A DNA stretch of 64,000 nucleotides from JAGVSR01 sp963708775 (GTDB lineage Bacteria; Pseudomonadota; Alphaproteobacteria; Rhizobiales; Hyphomicrobiaceae), in NCBI GenBank assembly GCA_963708775.1, contig CAVPTI010000012.1:372001-436000 (forward strand), read 5' to 3'. Made by a program: the position numbers and the translations under genes. This document shows, piece after piece, positions 54,658-63,484 of this stretch. The notes beneath the pieces are model-generated. The model was not told the origin of the DNA and made no database searches. It worked only from the letters and a program-made list of their open reading frames with translations. How positions within the stretch are numbered: position 1 is the stretch's first letter; each line of letters begins with the position of its first letter.

Positions 54658-57358
54658 TCAGTACCAACGCAGAAGGCGGTCGATGTAATCCAGTTCAAGC
54701 TGCGGACGTTGCGCGTCGCCGGCGCGCTTGCGCAACTCTTCCAGCACTTCGCGGGCGCGCTGGATATCGATCTGATCCGGAACCTTCACTGAGCGGCCTT
54801 GATCGGGGCCCTGTGAACGCTGTGGACGGCCCATAGGGTCACGTGAGTTATCGCCGTTCTCGCCCGCCTGCTGGTTGCCGTTCTGCTGCATCTGCTGCGC
54901 CATCTGTTCGGCGCCTTCGCGCATTTCCTGCAACGCTTGTGACTGCTGTTCGCTCGCTTCGTCAAGATCGCCTTCGCGCAAGGCGTCTTCGGCCTTGTCC
55001 ATCGCTTCGGATGCGGCGCCAAGCTTCTCGTCTTCGCCGAGGCCCTTCTGCTGCATGTCGCGACGCATCTGATCGATCTTCTCACGCAGCTGCGCCTGAC
55101 GCTGTGCAAGCTGTTCGCGCGTTTGCTGGCCACGCGCCTGCCCTTGACCTTCATCGGTCCCACGCTCGCGCAGGCCCATGTCGCCCTGGTCGTCACCCTG
55201 GCCACTTTGCCCGCTGCGGTCTGCTTGCATGCCCTGGCCGGGCTTGCCCTTCTGACCGGGCTGCGTCTGGCGCATCTGCTGACCGCCCTGACCTTGCTGC
55301 TGCTGCTTACTTTCTTCGAACGTGTCGTCCATGATCGACTGCTGTTCGCCGACGGCCTCACCAAGCTTCTTCAGCTGCTCGGCCATCTCCTTATTCTGGC
55401 GCTGCTGTTCAGCATTCTGCTGACCTTGCTGCAGCCGCTCCATGAGATCGCGCATCTGTGCCAGCATATCCTTGGCCTGGTCGCGCAAGCCGTTCTCCGC
55501 CATCTGTTCCATCTCGCGCATCATGCGGTCGAGGTCTTCGGCGGAGAGTTGTTGCTGGTCTTTGTTGTTGCCGGACTGTTGCTGCTGCTGGTCGCCGTTC
55601 TGTTTCTGCATTTCCTGCGCGTATTCCTGAAAGGCCTGACGCAGTTCCTGCATGAGCTTGCGGATTTCCTCGTCGGACGCGCCGTCCTCGAGCGCCTTTG
55701 CGAGCCTGTCCTGGATATCGCGCAGATTTTTTTCCGCCTCGGACAGATCGCCGTCTTCAATGCGCAGTGCGGTGTGCCAGAGCTGATCAATGGTTTCGTC
55801 CAGCACCTCGCGCGTGATCTTGCGTCCACCCAGACGGTGCACCGTGGCGCGCAGCGGTAAGTAAACGCGGGTATCGTCGATGAACCCTTCTGGCGCCGTC
55901 GTCAGCGCCATCAGCGCCTTCAGCACTTGATCGGAATAGCGTGGGTCCTCAATGAGGAGCTTGCGCTGTTCGATCAGGGCGCGGGCCAGCGGCTTGGTGA
56001 AGGGACGCTCCGGCAACACGATTTCCGTGGCGGGCGAGCGGCCGATCTTGGCGCCGACGTCCTTCGCCTCAAGCGTCATCATCACCTTTTGACCGGCCCA
56101 GGGATGCGATCCAATCTCGTGATAGGTGAATGCTTCGCCGGACTTCGGATTTCCCGTGGGGAGGCGCAGCGACAGGCGCGGCGGACGTGAGAACGGCGGG
56201 CGTGGGCCGGTCAATTCGTCGCTTTGGGCCCATGAAGTCGAAGGATCGCCTTTGTCCTTATCTTTGACGCGGGTGAACTTCACTTCGGCAGAAGCGACAC
56301 CGTAGTCGTCTTGCACGAAGTAGGTCAGCTTCATCGCACCCTTGTTGGTGCGCTCGGGGTTCTTTGTCAGCGCGATCCCCGGCGGATTGTCGGGAATCAT
56401 TCGGATCGTCCATGTCGCCAGGATGTCGCTTCCGGACACGACCTTGATGGTGGCTGATGTCGTGATTTCGGTGCGCACCTCGGTCACGCCGGCGGCGGGG
56501 CTCGCGTCGGCGTTCGGCTCGATGAGCAAGGGTTCCTTTGCACCGGCCGGCAAAACTTCCAGCGCGAGTGGGCGTTTGGGCGTGCCGCTGGCGCGCACGA
56601 TCAAGAGGCTCTTTTCGGGAACTTCGAGGGGTTTGGGTTCACCGCTCGCTTCGGCTACGGTCGTCGAAGCAGGGGTTGCGACCTTTTTGTGCGGAGCCAT
56701 CGACGAGCATCAGCGGCGGGCGGCCGGTATAGGCAGGTGGGGTCAACCATGCGTCGAGGCGCTGATCAGCGAGTGCGGCACGATCATCGAAGCGAAAGGC
56801 ATCGGCGACGCTTTCGAACGCGCCTTTGCCCGTAAAAGCCAGCCCCAGTGCAACGCCCAGAACGGTCAGTGCGCGCAGTGCGAGGGGGTCAAAACGATAT
56901 GTGCGCGGTTCAGGACGGCCGGGCCGCAGTTTCTTGATGAGGTCAGCCATGCGCTGGCGATGCGCGGACCAGATGGCTTGCGTTGCGGGATCGGCAGCCG
57001 ATGCCGTTAGCGTGTCTTCGTACGACGTGGCGGGGCGATGCGGGATTCCGGAAACGGCTTCGATCCGGCGAATGGCTTCATCGCGGGACGGAAAGCGGAT
57101 CTGGAAGAGATAGACGAGCCAGCCGACCAGCGCGCCGGCGAACAGCGCAAGCAGGATTTGATGCGTGAGTGTGTCGATAAGCGACCAGACACCGGCCATC
57201 GACAACAACAAGAAGACGGCGGCGATCGCGAATAGAACCCATATGCGCAGCCATGCCTGTTCGGCGACGACCGCCCACCGGGCTCTGCGGATTTTGGCCT
57301 CGAAGGCCGGATTCTGAGTGGGGCTTTGCGCCGGGTTCTGAGGAGCGGAGTTTGCCAT
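54658..57358 (-). CDS. TIGR02302 / DUF4175 family membrane protein (frameshifted in this sequence)
   Basis: About 900 residues after removal of one base. The N-terminal part has two or more membrane helices (LRIWVLFAIAAVFLLLSMAGVW, ILLALFAGALVGWLVYLF, LALRALTVLGVALGLAF) and TPPAYTGRPP. Then come Ig-like beta domains (KSLLIVRASG, IRMIPDNPPGIALTK), and about 350 residues of Gln/Met/Gly-rich coiled coil (QQQQQSGNNKDQQ, GQGGQQMRQTQPGQ). Family members are conserved beside lysA in alphaproteobacteria with unknown role, perhaps envelope. The break is at about 56695-56702. Confidence 0.88.
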
Positions 57359-57461
57359 ACGGAAAAGCTAGCACGGTCCGCTTGACCGGGATCATTAAAA
57401 ACCGGTCAGCCGTTCCCGGTTGGTTGCTGCTTTGACGAGGCAATTCACAGGCACTGCAGGC

Positions 57462-58742
57462 TCAGATTTTTGTTGGAGTGAGCCAAGGGGGCAATCGGTC
57501 CTGGCCGATGAGATCATCGTACGTGGGGCGCGGACGGACGACAGCGAATGTTTCGCCGTGGACCAGGATTTCCGGGATGAGGGGGCGGGTGTTGTAGCTC
57601 GACGACATGACGGCACCGTAGGCGCCTGCGGTCATGATGGCGATGAGGTCATCGGACTTGAAGGCGGGCAGCGGGCGGTCAAGCGCCAGATAATCGCCTG
57701 TTTCGCAGACGGGCCCGACGAGGTCTTGCGCGACGAGATCGTGCACGCCTTGCGGTTCGGCGACGGGCCAGACGTCGTGATGGGCCTCATAGAGCGTCGG
57801 ACGGATGAGGTCGTTCATGGCCGCATCGACGATCGTGAACTGGCGGCCCTGGCCCTGCTTCACATAAATGACGCGGGTGACGAGAATGCCGGCGTTGCCG
57901 ATGATCATGCGGCCCGGTTCCATCACAATCTTGAGGCGGAGATCGCCAAGCGTCTCCTTGACGATGCGAGCGTATTCATCCGGATGCGGCGGCCACTCGT
58001 TGTCGGCACGATAGGGCACGCCGAGGCCTCCGCCGATATCGAGATGCTTCAGTGTGATGCCGCGCGACTTGAGGTCGAGCACCATTTCGCGCATCAGCGT
58101 GAAGGCGTCGCGGAAGGGCCCGAGCTCCGTGATCTGGCTGCCAATGTGCATGTGGATGCCGGAGATCGCGATGCCCGGCAACGTGCGCGCGCGTTCGTAG
58201 AGAGCAGGCGCATCAAGGAAAGGCACGCCGAACTTGTTTTCGGACTTGCCGGTCGAGATTTTCGCGTGGGTTTTCGCGTCGACATCAGGATTGACGCGAA
58301 TGGCGATCGACGCCGTCAGCCCAAGGGACGAAGCGACCTCGCTCAGTTGATCAAGTTCAGGGGCGCTTTCGATGTTGAAGCCGAGGATGCCTTCCTTCAG
58401 CGCGTAGGCCATCTCCGCGCGTGTCTTGCCGACGCCGGCGAAAATGATGCGATCAGCTGGAACACCGGCGGCGCGAGCGCGGCGCAGTTCGCCTTCGGAG
58501 ACGACGTCCATGCCGGCGCCGAGGCGGGCGAGCGTGGCGAGGACGGCCTGATTCGAGTTGGCTTTCACGGCGAAGCAAACGAGATGATCCTGACCGGCAA
58601 AGGCCTGCGTGAGGACCTCGAAGTGACGCTCGATGGTGGCACTCGAATAACAATAGAACGGTGTGCCGACTTCTGCGGCGATGGTGCGAATATCGACGCC
58701 TTCGGCGTGGAGGGATCCGTTGCTGTAGGCGAAATGATGCAT
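57462..58742 (-). CDS. lysA: diaminopimelate decarboxylase
   Basis: 426 residues. PLP enzyme making lysine from meso-diaminopimelate. The PLP lysine is K60 in CFAVKANSN, with HIGSQI near residue 200, GGGLGVPY near 236, EPGR near 276 and the substrate motif C-ETGD near 345. Length is normal. It is in the argH-lptM-lysA-TIGR02302 order common in this group, except that a plus-strand methyltransferase sits between lptM and lysA. dapD of the same pathway is at the end of the window. Confidence 0.96.
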   Translation of the reverse strand: MHHFAYSNGSLHAEGVDIRTIAAEVGTPFYCYSSATIERHFEVLTQAFAGQDHLVCFAVKANSNQAVLATLARLGAGMDVVSEGELRRARAAGVPADRIIFAGVGKTRAEMAYALKEGILGFNIESAPELDQLSEVASSLGLTASIAIRVNPDVDAKTHAKISTGKSENKFGVPFLDAPALYERARTLPGIAISGIHMHIGSQITELGPFRDAFTLMREMVLDLKSRGITLKHLDIGGGLGVPYRADNEWPPHPDEYARIVKETLGDLRLKIVMEPGRMIIGNAGILVTRVIYVKQGQGRQFTIVDAAMNDLIRPTLYEAHHDVWPVAEPQGVHDLVAQDLVGPVCETGDYLALDRPLPAFKSDDLIAIMTAGAYGAVMSSSYNTRPLIPEILVHGETFAVVRPRPTYDDLIGQDRLPPWLTPTKI

Positions 58743-58770
58743 GGAAGTCGGCGGTCCAGTTTATGATTGC

Positions 58771-58808
58771 GCGCAGCGTCTCCGCTCCGCGGAGCCGGCC
58801 GCTGCACG
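58771..58808. repeat. single GC-rich palindromic repeat (copy E)
   Basis: Outer stem GCGCAGCG/CGCTGC(A)CGC, single T opposite CCGGC, and inner stem CTCCGC/GCGGAG. The inner stem differs from copies A-D at paired positions and keeps pairing, which supports a conserved fold. It lies between divergent lysA and the methyltransferase. Confidence 0.7.
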
Positions 58809-58833
58809 CGGTAAGGCGTGCGAGCTATAGGGG

Positions 58834-59564
58834 GTGGATCCCCGTTTGCGCAATGCTGGAGACGGCGAAACGTTGACACCGTTCGAAGACCTCATCGCCG
58901 CGGCCGACGCAAGGCTCGATCTTCTGCCGCTGGAAACCATGACCATCGAGATCGCAGGCCACGCGTTTGCGATCGAGGCGGTGCGGGATCAGGACCGGTT
59001 GCTTGCTGCGGCGGGAACCTTCGAGGTGTTTCCATTCGGACTCCTACTTTGGGAATTGGGGGTGGTGATGGGGGATGCGGTAGTCGAGTCGTTGTCGTTG
59101 TCGTTTCCGGGGGCGGTGCTGGAATTGGGGGCCGGAGCGGGGCTCGGGGGAATTGTAGCAGCGGCGCAGGGGGCGGGGGTAACTCAGACGGATTACTGCA
59201 TGGAAGCGCTGGCGCTCTCCCGCCGCAACGCGCGGGCGAACGGCGTCATAGGGCATCGAACAGCGGTTCGGGGACTGGACCGACTGGCGCGACGCGAGCC
59301 GGTATGACCTGGTGATCGGGGCGGATATTCTCTACGAACCGGCGCTTTACGGGGATATCGTGCGCCTTCTGGAGCGCACGGTGCAACCCGGCGGACAGGC
59401 GATTTTGACCGATCCGGCGCGCACGCACGCGGGGCGGTTCGTCGATGATCTCAGGATCGGCTGGGTGGACGGTCGATGTGGAGGCGCGCCGGGTGCCGGC
59501 ATTACCGCCATGCCAGCCATTCGAAACGGTGCGGGTGGACGTTATCCGGGCGGCGCGCGATTAG
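58834..59564 (+). CDS. SAM-dependent methyltransferase (two frameshifts in this sequence)
   Basis: About 242 residues after removal of two bases. Class I methyltransferase: motif I VLELGAGAGLGGI, TDYCMEAL as motif II, and DLVIGADILYEPALY as motif IV/post I, like the METTL/nicotinamide or ribosomal-protein lysine methyltransferase group. Breaks lie at 59251-59253 and 59463-59465, both GGG runs, and correcting them gives NGVIGIEQRFGDWTDW and VDVEARRVPALPP. The start is a GTG (58834) and uncertain. Its 3' end overlaps lptM by four bases. Substrate unknown. Confidence 0.82.
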
Positions 59565-59752
59565 CGCAGCAGGCCGTCGAGGATGAAGGGCTGGTGCGGC
59601 TTGGCGGCGGCACCCGCAGGCTTGCCCTGGCCGCTTTCGGCAGAGGCGGTTTCCTTGGCCTGGGGCGTTTCAAGAGGGCCCTTGATTCCGCAGCCGGCGA
59701 CAGACGCGGCGAGCGCGCAGGCGAGCGACAGTCGGACGAGGGGCTTCAGCAT
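59561..59752 (-). CDS. lptM: LPS-assembly lipoprotein LptM
   Basis: 63 residues. A small outer-membrane lipoprotein that assists LptD maturation. The signal peptide ends at a lipobox (SVAGC) and the mature N terminus is CGIKGPLETP, the LptM/YifL signature. The rest is short and polar. ATG at complement 59752 is chosen; reading farther upstream in the same frame gives no signal. It follows argH by 34 bases on the same strand and overlaps the 3' end of the methyltransferase on the other strand. Confidence 0.88.
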   Translation of the reverse strand: MLKPLVRLSLACALAASVAGCGIKGPLETPQAKETASAESGQGKPAGAAAKPHQPFILDGLLR

Positions 59753-59786
59753 CACGGCGCCTAACATCTTGAACCAGAGCTTTCTT

Positions 59787-61193
59787 TTAGCCGGTCTTTT
59801 GTGTCGTTTCCAAGCACGCGAGCCAGCCTTCCGCCATTTTGCGGACGTTCTGTGGCGCAGTTCCCCCATGGCTGGTACGGCTTTTCACGGAATTCTCAAC
59901 GGAAAGAACGCTGTAGATGTCTTGCGTAATCCGCGGCTCGACACCCTGCATGGCGTCCAACGGCAGGGCTTCCAGGTCTATTCCCTGGGTCTCGGCAAGT
60001 TTGACAATGGTTCCGGTGACGTGGTGGGCGTCGCGGAAGGGCATTTTCAGCTCGCGCACGAGCCAATCTGCGAGATCCGTCGCCGTGGAATAGCCCCGTC
60101 CGGCGGCGGCGCGCATGGTTTCGGGCACGGGTTCGATATCGCCGACCATGCCTGTCATGGCGGCCAGCGCGAGTTTCAACGAGGCGATGGCGTCGAAGGT
60201 GACTTCCTTGTCTTCCTGCATGTCCTTCGAATAGGCGAGCGGCAGGCCCTTCATCACCACGACGAGGCTCTGGAACGCGCCCGCGATGCGGCCGACCTTG
60301 GCGCGCGACAGTTCGGCAGCGTCAGGATTGCGCTTCTGCGGCATGATCGAGGAGCCGGTCGTGAACTTGTCGCTGAGCGTGATGAAGCCGAACTGCGGTG
60401 TCATCCAGATCACGATCTCTTCCGACAGGCGCGACAGATGCACGGCGGTGATCGTCGCGGCGGCCAGCGTTTCCAACGCGAAATCGCGATCCGACACGCC
60501 ATCGAGGGAGTTCGACATCGGGCGGTCGAAGCCGAGCGCGGCAGCCGTCTTGTGGCGATCAATGGGGAATGACGTGCCGGCGAGCGCGGCGGAACCGAGC
60601 GGGCTTTCGTTCAGACGTTTGCGGGCGTCGGCGAAACGGCCGCGGTCGCGCGCGAACATTTCAACGTAGGCCAGCAGGTGGTGGCCGAACGTGACCGGCT
60701 GGGCCGGCTGCAAGTGTGTGAAGCCCGGCATGACGGTCGCGGCGTGCGTGGCGGCCTTCTTTGCGAGCGCCAACTGCAAGGCTTTCAAGGCTTCGTCGAT
60801 GCCATCGATCTGGTCGCGGACCCAGAGGCGAAAGTCGGTCGCGACCTGATCGTTGCGCGAGCGGGCCGTGTGCAGGCGGCCGGCGGGGGTGCCGGCGATC
60901 TCCTTCAGGCGGCTTTCGATGTTCATGTGCACGTCTTCGAGCGAGCGCTTGAACTCGAAAGTACCGGCGGCGATCTCGGCGGCGACGGCGTCGAGGCCAG
61001 CGCTGATCGCATCAGCGTCGGATTTCGTTATGATGCCGGCGTCGGCCAACATGGCCGCATGGGCCTTGGAGCCGCGGATATCTTGCGGGGCCAGTGCCTT
61101 GTCGAACCCGATGGAGGCATTTATCTCCTCCATGATCTCGGCCGGGGACATGGCGAACCGGCCGCCCCACATCTTGTTGGATTCGCTCGACAC
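59787..61193 (-). CDS. argH: argininosuccinate lyase
   Basis: 468 residues. Last step of arginine synthesis: argininosuccinate to arginine and fumarate. The fumarase/aspartase superfamily signature GSSIMPQKRNPDAAE is near residue 283, with the TARSRNDQ block near 110 and GFTHLQPAQPV near 158. Intact and normal length. It is divergent from tlpA with only 40 bases between, so promoters must overlap or extend into the genes. Confidence 0.97.
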   Translation of the reverse strand: MSSESNKMWGGRFAMSPAEIMEEINASIGFDKALAPQDIRGSKAHAAMLADAGIITKSDADAISAGLDAVAAEIAAGTFEFKRSLEDVHMNIESRLKEIAGTPAGRLHTARSRNDQVATDFRLWVRDQIDGIDEALKALQLALAKKAATHAATVMPGFTHLQPAQPVTFGHHLLAYVEMFARDRGRFADARKRLNESPLGSAALAGTSFPIDRHKTAAALGFDRPMSNSLDGVSDRDFALETLAAATITAVHLSRLSEEIVIWMTPQFGFITLSDKFTTGSSIMPQKRNPDAAELSRAKVGRIAGAFQSLVVVMKGLPLAYSKDMQEDKEVTFDAIASLKLALAAMTGMVGDIEPVPETMRAAAGRGYSTATDLADWLVRELKMPFRDAHHVTGTIVKLAETQGIDLEALPLDAMQGVEPRITQDIYSVLSVENSVKSRTSHGGTAPQNVRKMAEGWLACLETTQKTG

Positions 61194-61233
61194 TTTGGGC
61201 TCCTTGAGCCTGATCGCTGAAAAGGTTGGTTAA

Positions 61234-61885
61234 ATGACGGACAACAACAGCCGCGGACCGGCGGCCTCGCGGTTCGGCTTGATCGGCACGGCGCTGGCGG
61301 CGGCGGCCATCGGGTTTGCGGCGGTATACGTCACGCGGGGCGGGCCTGACAACGATAAGGTCAGGCCAGGGGCCGTCTCAGCGCCTGCGGCCGAGGCAAC
61401 GGTGGAGACGAAAGACACGGCCGGTGGCGGCGATCTCGTTGCGTTCGTGCGCAAGAACCCGCCCGTCGATGTGGCGGAGATTTCGTTCGAGGACGAGACG
61501 GGGGCGAAGAGGTCGCTGGCCGATTTCAAGGGCAAGGTGATCCTGTTGAACCTGTGGGCGACGTGGTGCGTGCCGTGCCGGCATGAGATGCCATCGCTCG
61601 ACCGGCTGCAGAAGGATCATGGGATCGGATCAGTTCGAGGTCGTGGCGCTGAGCCTCGACCGCGCCGGACGGGATGCGGCGCGGAAGTTTTTTGATGAGA
61701 TCAAGGTGCAGAACCTCAAGCTCTACATCGATCAGACGATGAAGGCCGGCAACGGTCTGCGCGCGGTCGGCATGCCGACGACGATCCTGATCGGCAAGGA
61801 CGGGAAGGAGCTCGGGCGGCTACCGGGACCTGCCGAGTGGGACAGCGAGGCGGCGAAGAAGCTGGTGGCGGAGGCGCTCAAGTAA
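61234..61885 (+). CDS. tlpA: TlpA-type thiol:disulfide oxidoreductase (frameshifted in this sequence)
   Basis: About 216 residues after removal of one base. Membrane-anchored periplasmic thioredoxin-like protein for cytochrome maturation and SenC/CuA reduction. The N-terminal helix (IGTALAAAAIGFAAVYV) precedes the active site W-A-T-W-C-V-P-C. The second frame carries FEVVALSLDRAG and VGMPTTILIGKDG with the cis-Pro. The break is a GGG run at 61621-61623; dropping one G gives KDHGSDQFEVV. It is divergent from argH. Confidence 0.9.
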
Positions 61886-61895
61886 TCGGGCATAG

Positions 61896-61928
61896 AAAAA
61901 CGTCTTCGACCGAGTGATCGAAGACGTT
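61896..61928 (-). terminator. rho-independent terminator (minus strand), copy 1
   Basis: Eleven-base perfect arms AACGTCTTCGA/TCGAAGACGTT with an eight-base loop. On the minus strand it ends in TTTTT. It terminates the pseudogene copy and may also act on tlpA from the other side. Confidence 0.8.
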
Positions 61929-61958
61929 CGAGGTGCGCGATTGGGATGTCGAGAGTGA

Positions 61959-62163
61959 TTACTTCTTTTTCTGTGTAAGGGCCGATGCGGCAGCGGATTT
62001 AGCGGCCTTCGATGCCGTCTTGCTGGTCAGGATCTTGGAGGCGGAGGAGGCGACCTTGCTGCTCGTCTTTCCGGTCGAGCTGCGCTGCGTCATGACGGAG
62101 GCTGCGACGGCTTTCTGGGCCTTCGATGGCGGATTTGCTTTTCGACACCTTAGCGGCAGATGA
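61959..62163 (-). pseudogene. truncated copy of the Lys/Ala/Ser-rich protein gene
   Basis: The last 50 codons match the intact copy (SSKVASSASKILTSKTASKAAKSAAASALTQKKK, in two pieces). The N-terminal part is out of frame and then replaced by unrelated sequence toward hicB, so no natural start remains. It appears to be a remnant left by duplication and insertion of the hicAB segment. Confidence 0.7.
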
Positions 62164-62248
62164 GCATCAGCAACGATTTCAGCAGTGGTAGGCTTGACGG
62201 AGCTAACCGCTCTTTGCTCGCCGAAAATAGGCGCATGCACTTCGTTAC

Positions 62249-62628
62249 TCAGTTGGCTTGAACGGCCTGGGCGACGAATTCGGAACGGCTGACGCCGGAG
62301 ACTTTCGCAACGCGATCGACGCTTGCCACGAGGTCTTCGTCGAGCATCAGATTAAAGCGCGCTTTTCGGCGACTTTCGATCAGCGGCACGGCGAGAAGAA
62401 AGCGCCAGCTGCGATCTCCGTCGCGACGTCCTTGTCGCGCAGCAATCGGCAATCGTCCGTGTCTGTGGAACGGATGCACCTTCGACGAAGAGTGAGAGTG
62501 CTTCCTGTGCATTCGTCAGCAGGTCGGACTTCTTCGTCGGCAGCGGAGAAGCAACCGGGGGCGTCCGGAAAAGTGATGCCAAAGGCGCTGTCATTGTCCT
62601 TGTGAACCAGTCCGTAGAAGATTTTCAT
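62249..62628 (-). pseudogene. hicB: HicB-type antitoxin, broken by three frameshifts
   Basis: Pieces of one HicB protein lie in three frames: MKIFYGLVHKDNDSAFG-FPDAPGCFSA, then SDLLTNAQEALSLFVEGASVP, then LLRDKDVATEIAAGAFF, and finally AVPLIESRRKARFNLMLDEDLVASVDRVAKVSGVSRSEFVAQAVQ, the ribbon-helix-helix end. One apparent extra base (near 62540) and two apparent losses are needed to join them. HicB neutralises HicA and represses the operon. Either a true pseudogene or several sequencing errors; an unopposed intact toxin makes errors at least as likely. Confidence 0.75.
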
Positions 62629-62636
62629 GTCGAGCC

Positions 62637-62831
62637 TCACAGCCATCCGGCGGTCTTGGCGATTTGGCGTGCTGTGCCGAGCGGCAAGTCTTTCTTGGGA
62701 TGTGGAACGACGATCAACTGGCCGGTCACCGGGTGCTTGAGCTTGTGATGCGACCCAGTGGCACCAGCCTCGACCCACCCTTCGCTGCGCAGTCGCGCAA
62801 GGATTTTGCGGCTGTTGCGCTCGACCTGCAT
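62637..62831 (-). CDS. hicA: HicA-type mRNA interferase toxin
   Basis: 64 residues. Double-stranded-RNA-binding-like toxin that cleaves mRNA independently of codons. The catalytic His is H28 in ATGSHHKLKH, and VPHPKKDLPLGTARQIAKTAG is the family C terminus. It is eight bases before hicB, the standard toxin-antitoxin order. A longer in-frame start exists upstream, but ATG at complement 62831 matches homologues. Confidence 0.88.
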   Translation of the reverse strand: MQVERNSRKILARLRSEGWVEAGATGSHHKLKHPVTGQLIVVPHPKKDLPLGTARQIAKTAGWL

Positions 62832-62892
62832 CTCGGGCCTGTAGTGTGTATTGAGGCACACACTCTAATTGGTCCCAACGCAATTGTAAAGA

Positions 62893-63166
62893 CATAGAAA
62901 AACGTCTTCGACCGAGTGATCGAAGACGTTCGAGGTGCGCGATTGGGATGCGGAGAGTGATTACTTCTTTTTCTGTGTGAGGGCCGATGCGGCAGCGGAT
63001 TTAGCGGCCTTCGATGCCGTCTTGCTGGTCAGAATCTTAGAGGCCGAGGAGGCGACCTTGCTGCTCGTCCTTTCGGTGGACCCGCGCTGCGTGAGGGCCG
63101 AGGCTGCGACCGTTCTTTCAGCCTTCGTGGACGATTTGCTGTTCAGGACTTTTGCGGCCGATGAGG
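62893..63166. repeat. direct repeat copy 2 (about 270 bp) flanking hicAB
   Basis: Near-identical to 61891-62163, beginning CATAGAAAAACGTC. It contains the 3' part of the intact Lys/Ala/Ser-rich gene and its terminator. Confidence 0.8.
62897..62930 (-). terminator. rho-independent terminator (minus strand), copy 2
   Basis: Arms AACGTCTTCGA (62901-62911) and TCGAAGACGTT (62920-62930), with a T run on the minus strand. It lies 31 bases beyond the stop of the intact Lys/Ala/Ser-rich gene. Confidence 0.85.
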
Positions 63167-63200
63167 CCACTTTCTTACTCGTGCTCGCACTCTTTGCCAT
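62961..63200 (-). CDS. small Lys/Ala/Ser-rich basic protein, histone-like composition
   Basis: 79 residues, rich in Lys, Ala and Ser, with three imperfect repeats of S-K-V-A-S-S-A-x-K-V/I-L-x-S-K (SKKVASSAAKVLNSK, SSKVASSASKILTSK) and two VAASALTQ-type units. Proteins of this composition are widespread in Rhizobiales and are probably nucleic-acid binding, but no function is established. ATG at complement 63200 follows GGGGGTTCCCC. A degenerate second copy lies at 61959-62163. Confidence 0.78.
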   Translation of the reverse strand: MAKSASTSKKVASSAAKVLNSKSSTKAERTVAASALTQRGSTERTSSKVASSASKILTSKTASKAAKSAAASALTQKKK

Positions 63201-63364
63201 GGGGAACCCCCGTTTTCGGTTTGCGGCGGCCCCGCACGGGCCGTCCGGATCGCGATTTGATCCGGCCGAAGATTGAGGGGATTCGCCGCCCGCGTGAATG
63301 GCAGGAATGGGCCAATCGGTATTCCGGTGGTCGATGTTGGCAGCTTTCCCCATGCTGCCGCTTG

Positions 63365-63392
63365 TCTGGGTCCCGGCCTTTGCCGGGATGAC
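63365..63392. repeat. dispersed palindromic element of the IPAKAGTQ type
   Basis: CTGGGTCCCGGCCTTTGCCGGGATGAC holds a CCCGGC/GCCGGG palindrome around TTT. On the minus strand it would read VIPAKAGTQ, the translation typical of a common dispersed repeat in alphaproteobacteria. It lies in the 284-bp gap before dapD, which holds no gene. Confidence 0.6.
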
Positions 63393-63484
63393 GGGGGAAG
63401 GCGGTGTGGCGTTGACAGGTGGGGGGTGGGGCGGCACAAGGCGGCCAGTTCCCTCAACACACCACAGTCCAAGGACGTCCCGAC

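Larger units (their letters stand above)
61891..62163. repeat. direct repeat copy 1 (about 270 bp) flanking hicAB
   Basis: 61891-62163 closely matches 62893-63166 (offset about 1002), including the hairpin with perfect arms AACGTCTTCGA/TCGAAGACGTT. The homology starts at CATAGAAAAACGTC and fades near GCGGC-GATGAG. The pair encloses hicAB. Confidence 0.8.

Noticed and set aside
55123..55860. 245-codon Leu-rich frame resembling a membrane protein inside the TIGR02302 gene
   Set aside because: Gln codons (CAG) of the coiled coil read as Leu (CTG) on the other strand, which creates a false hydrophobic protein.
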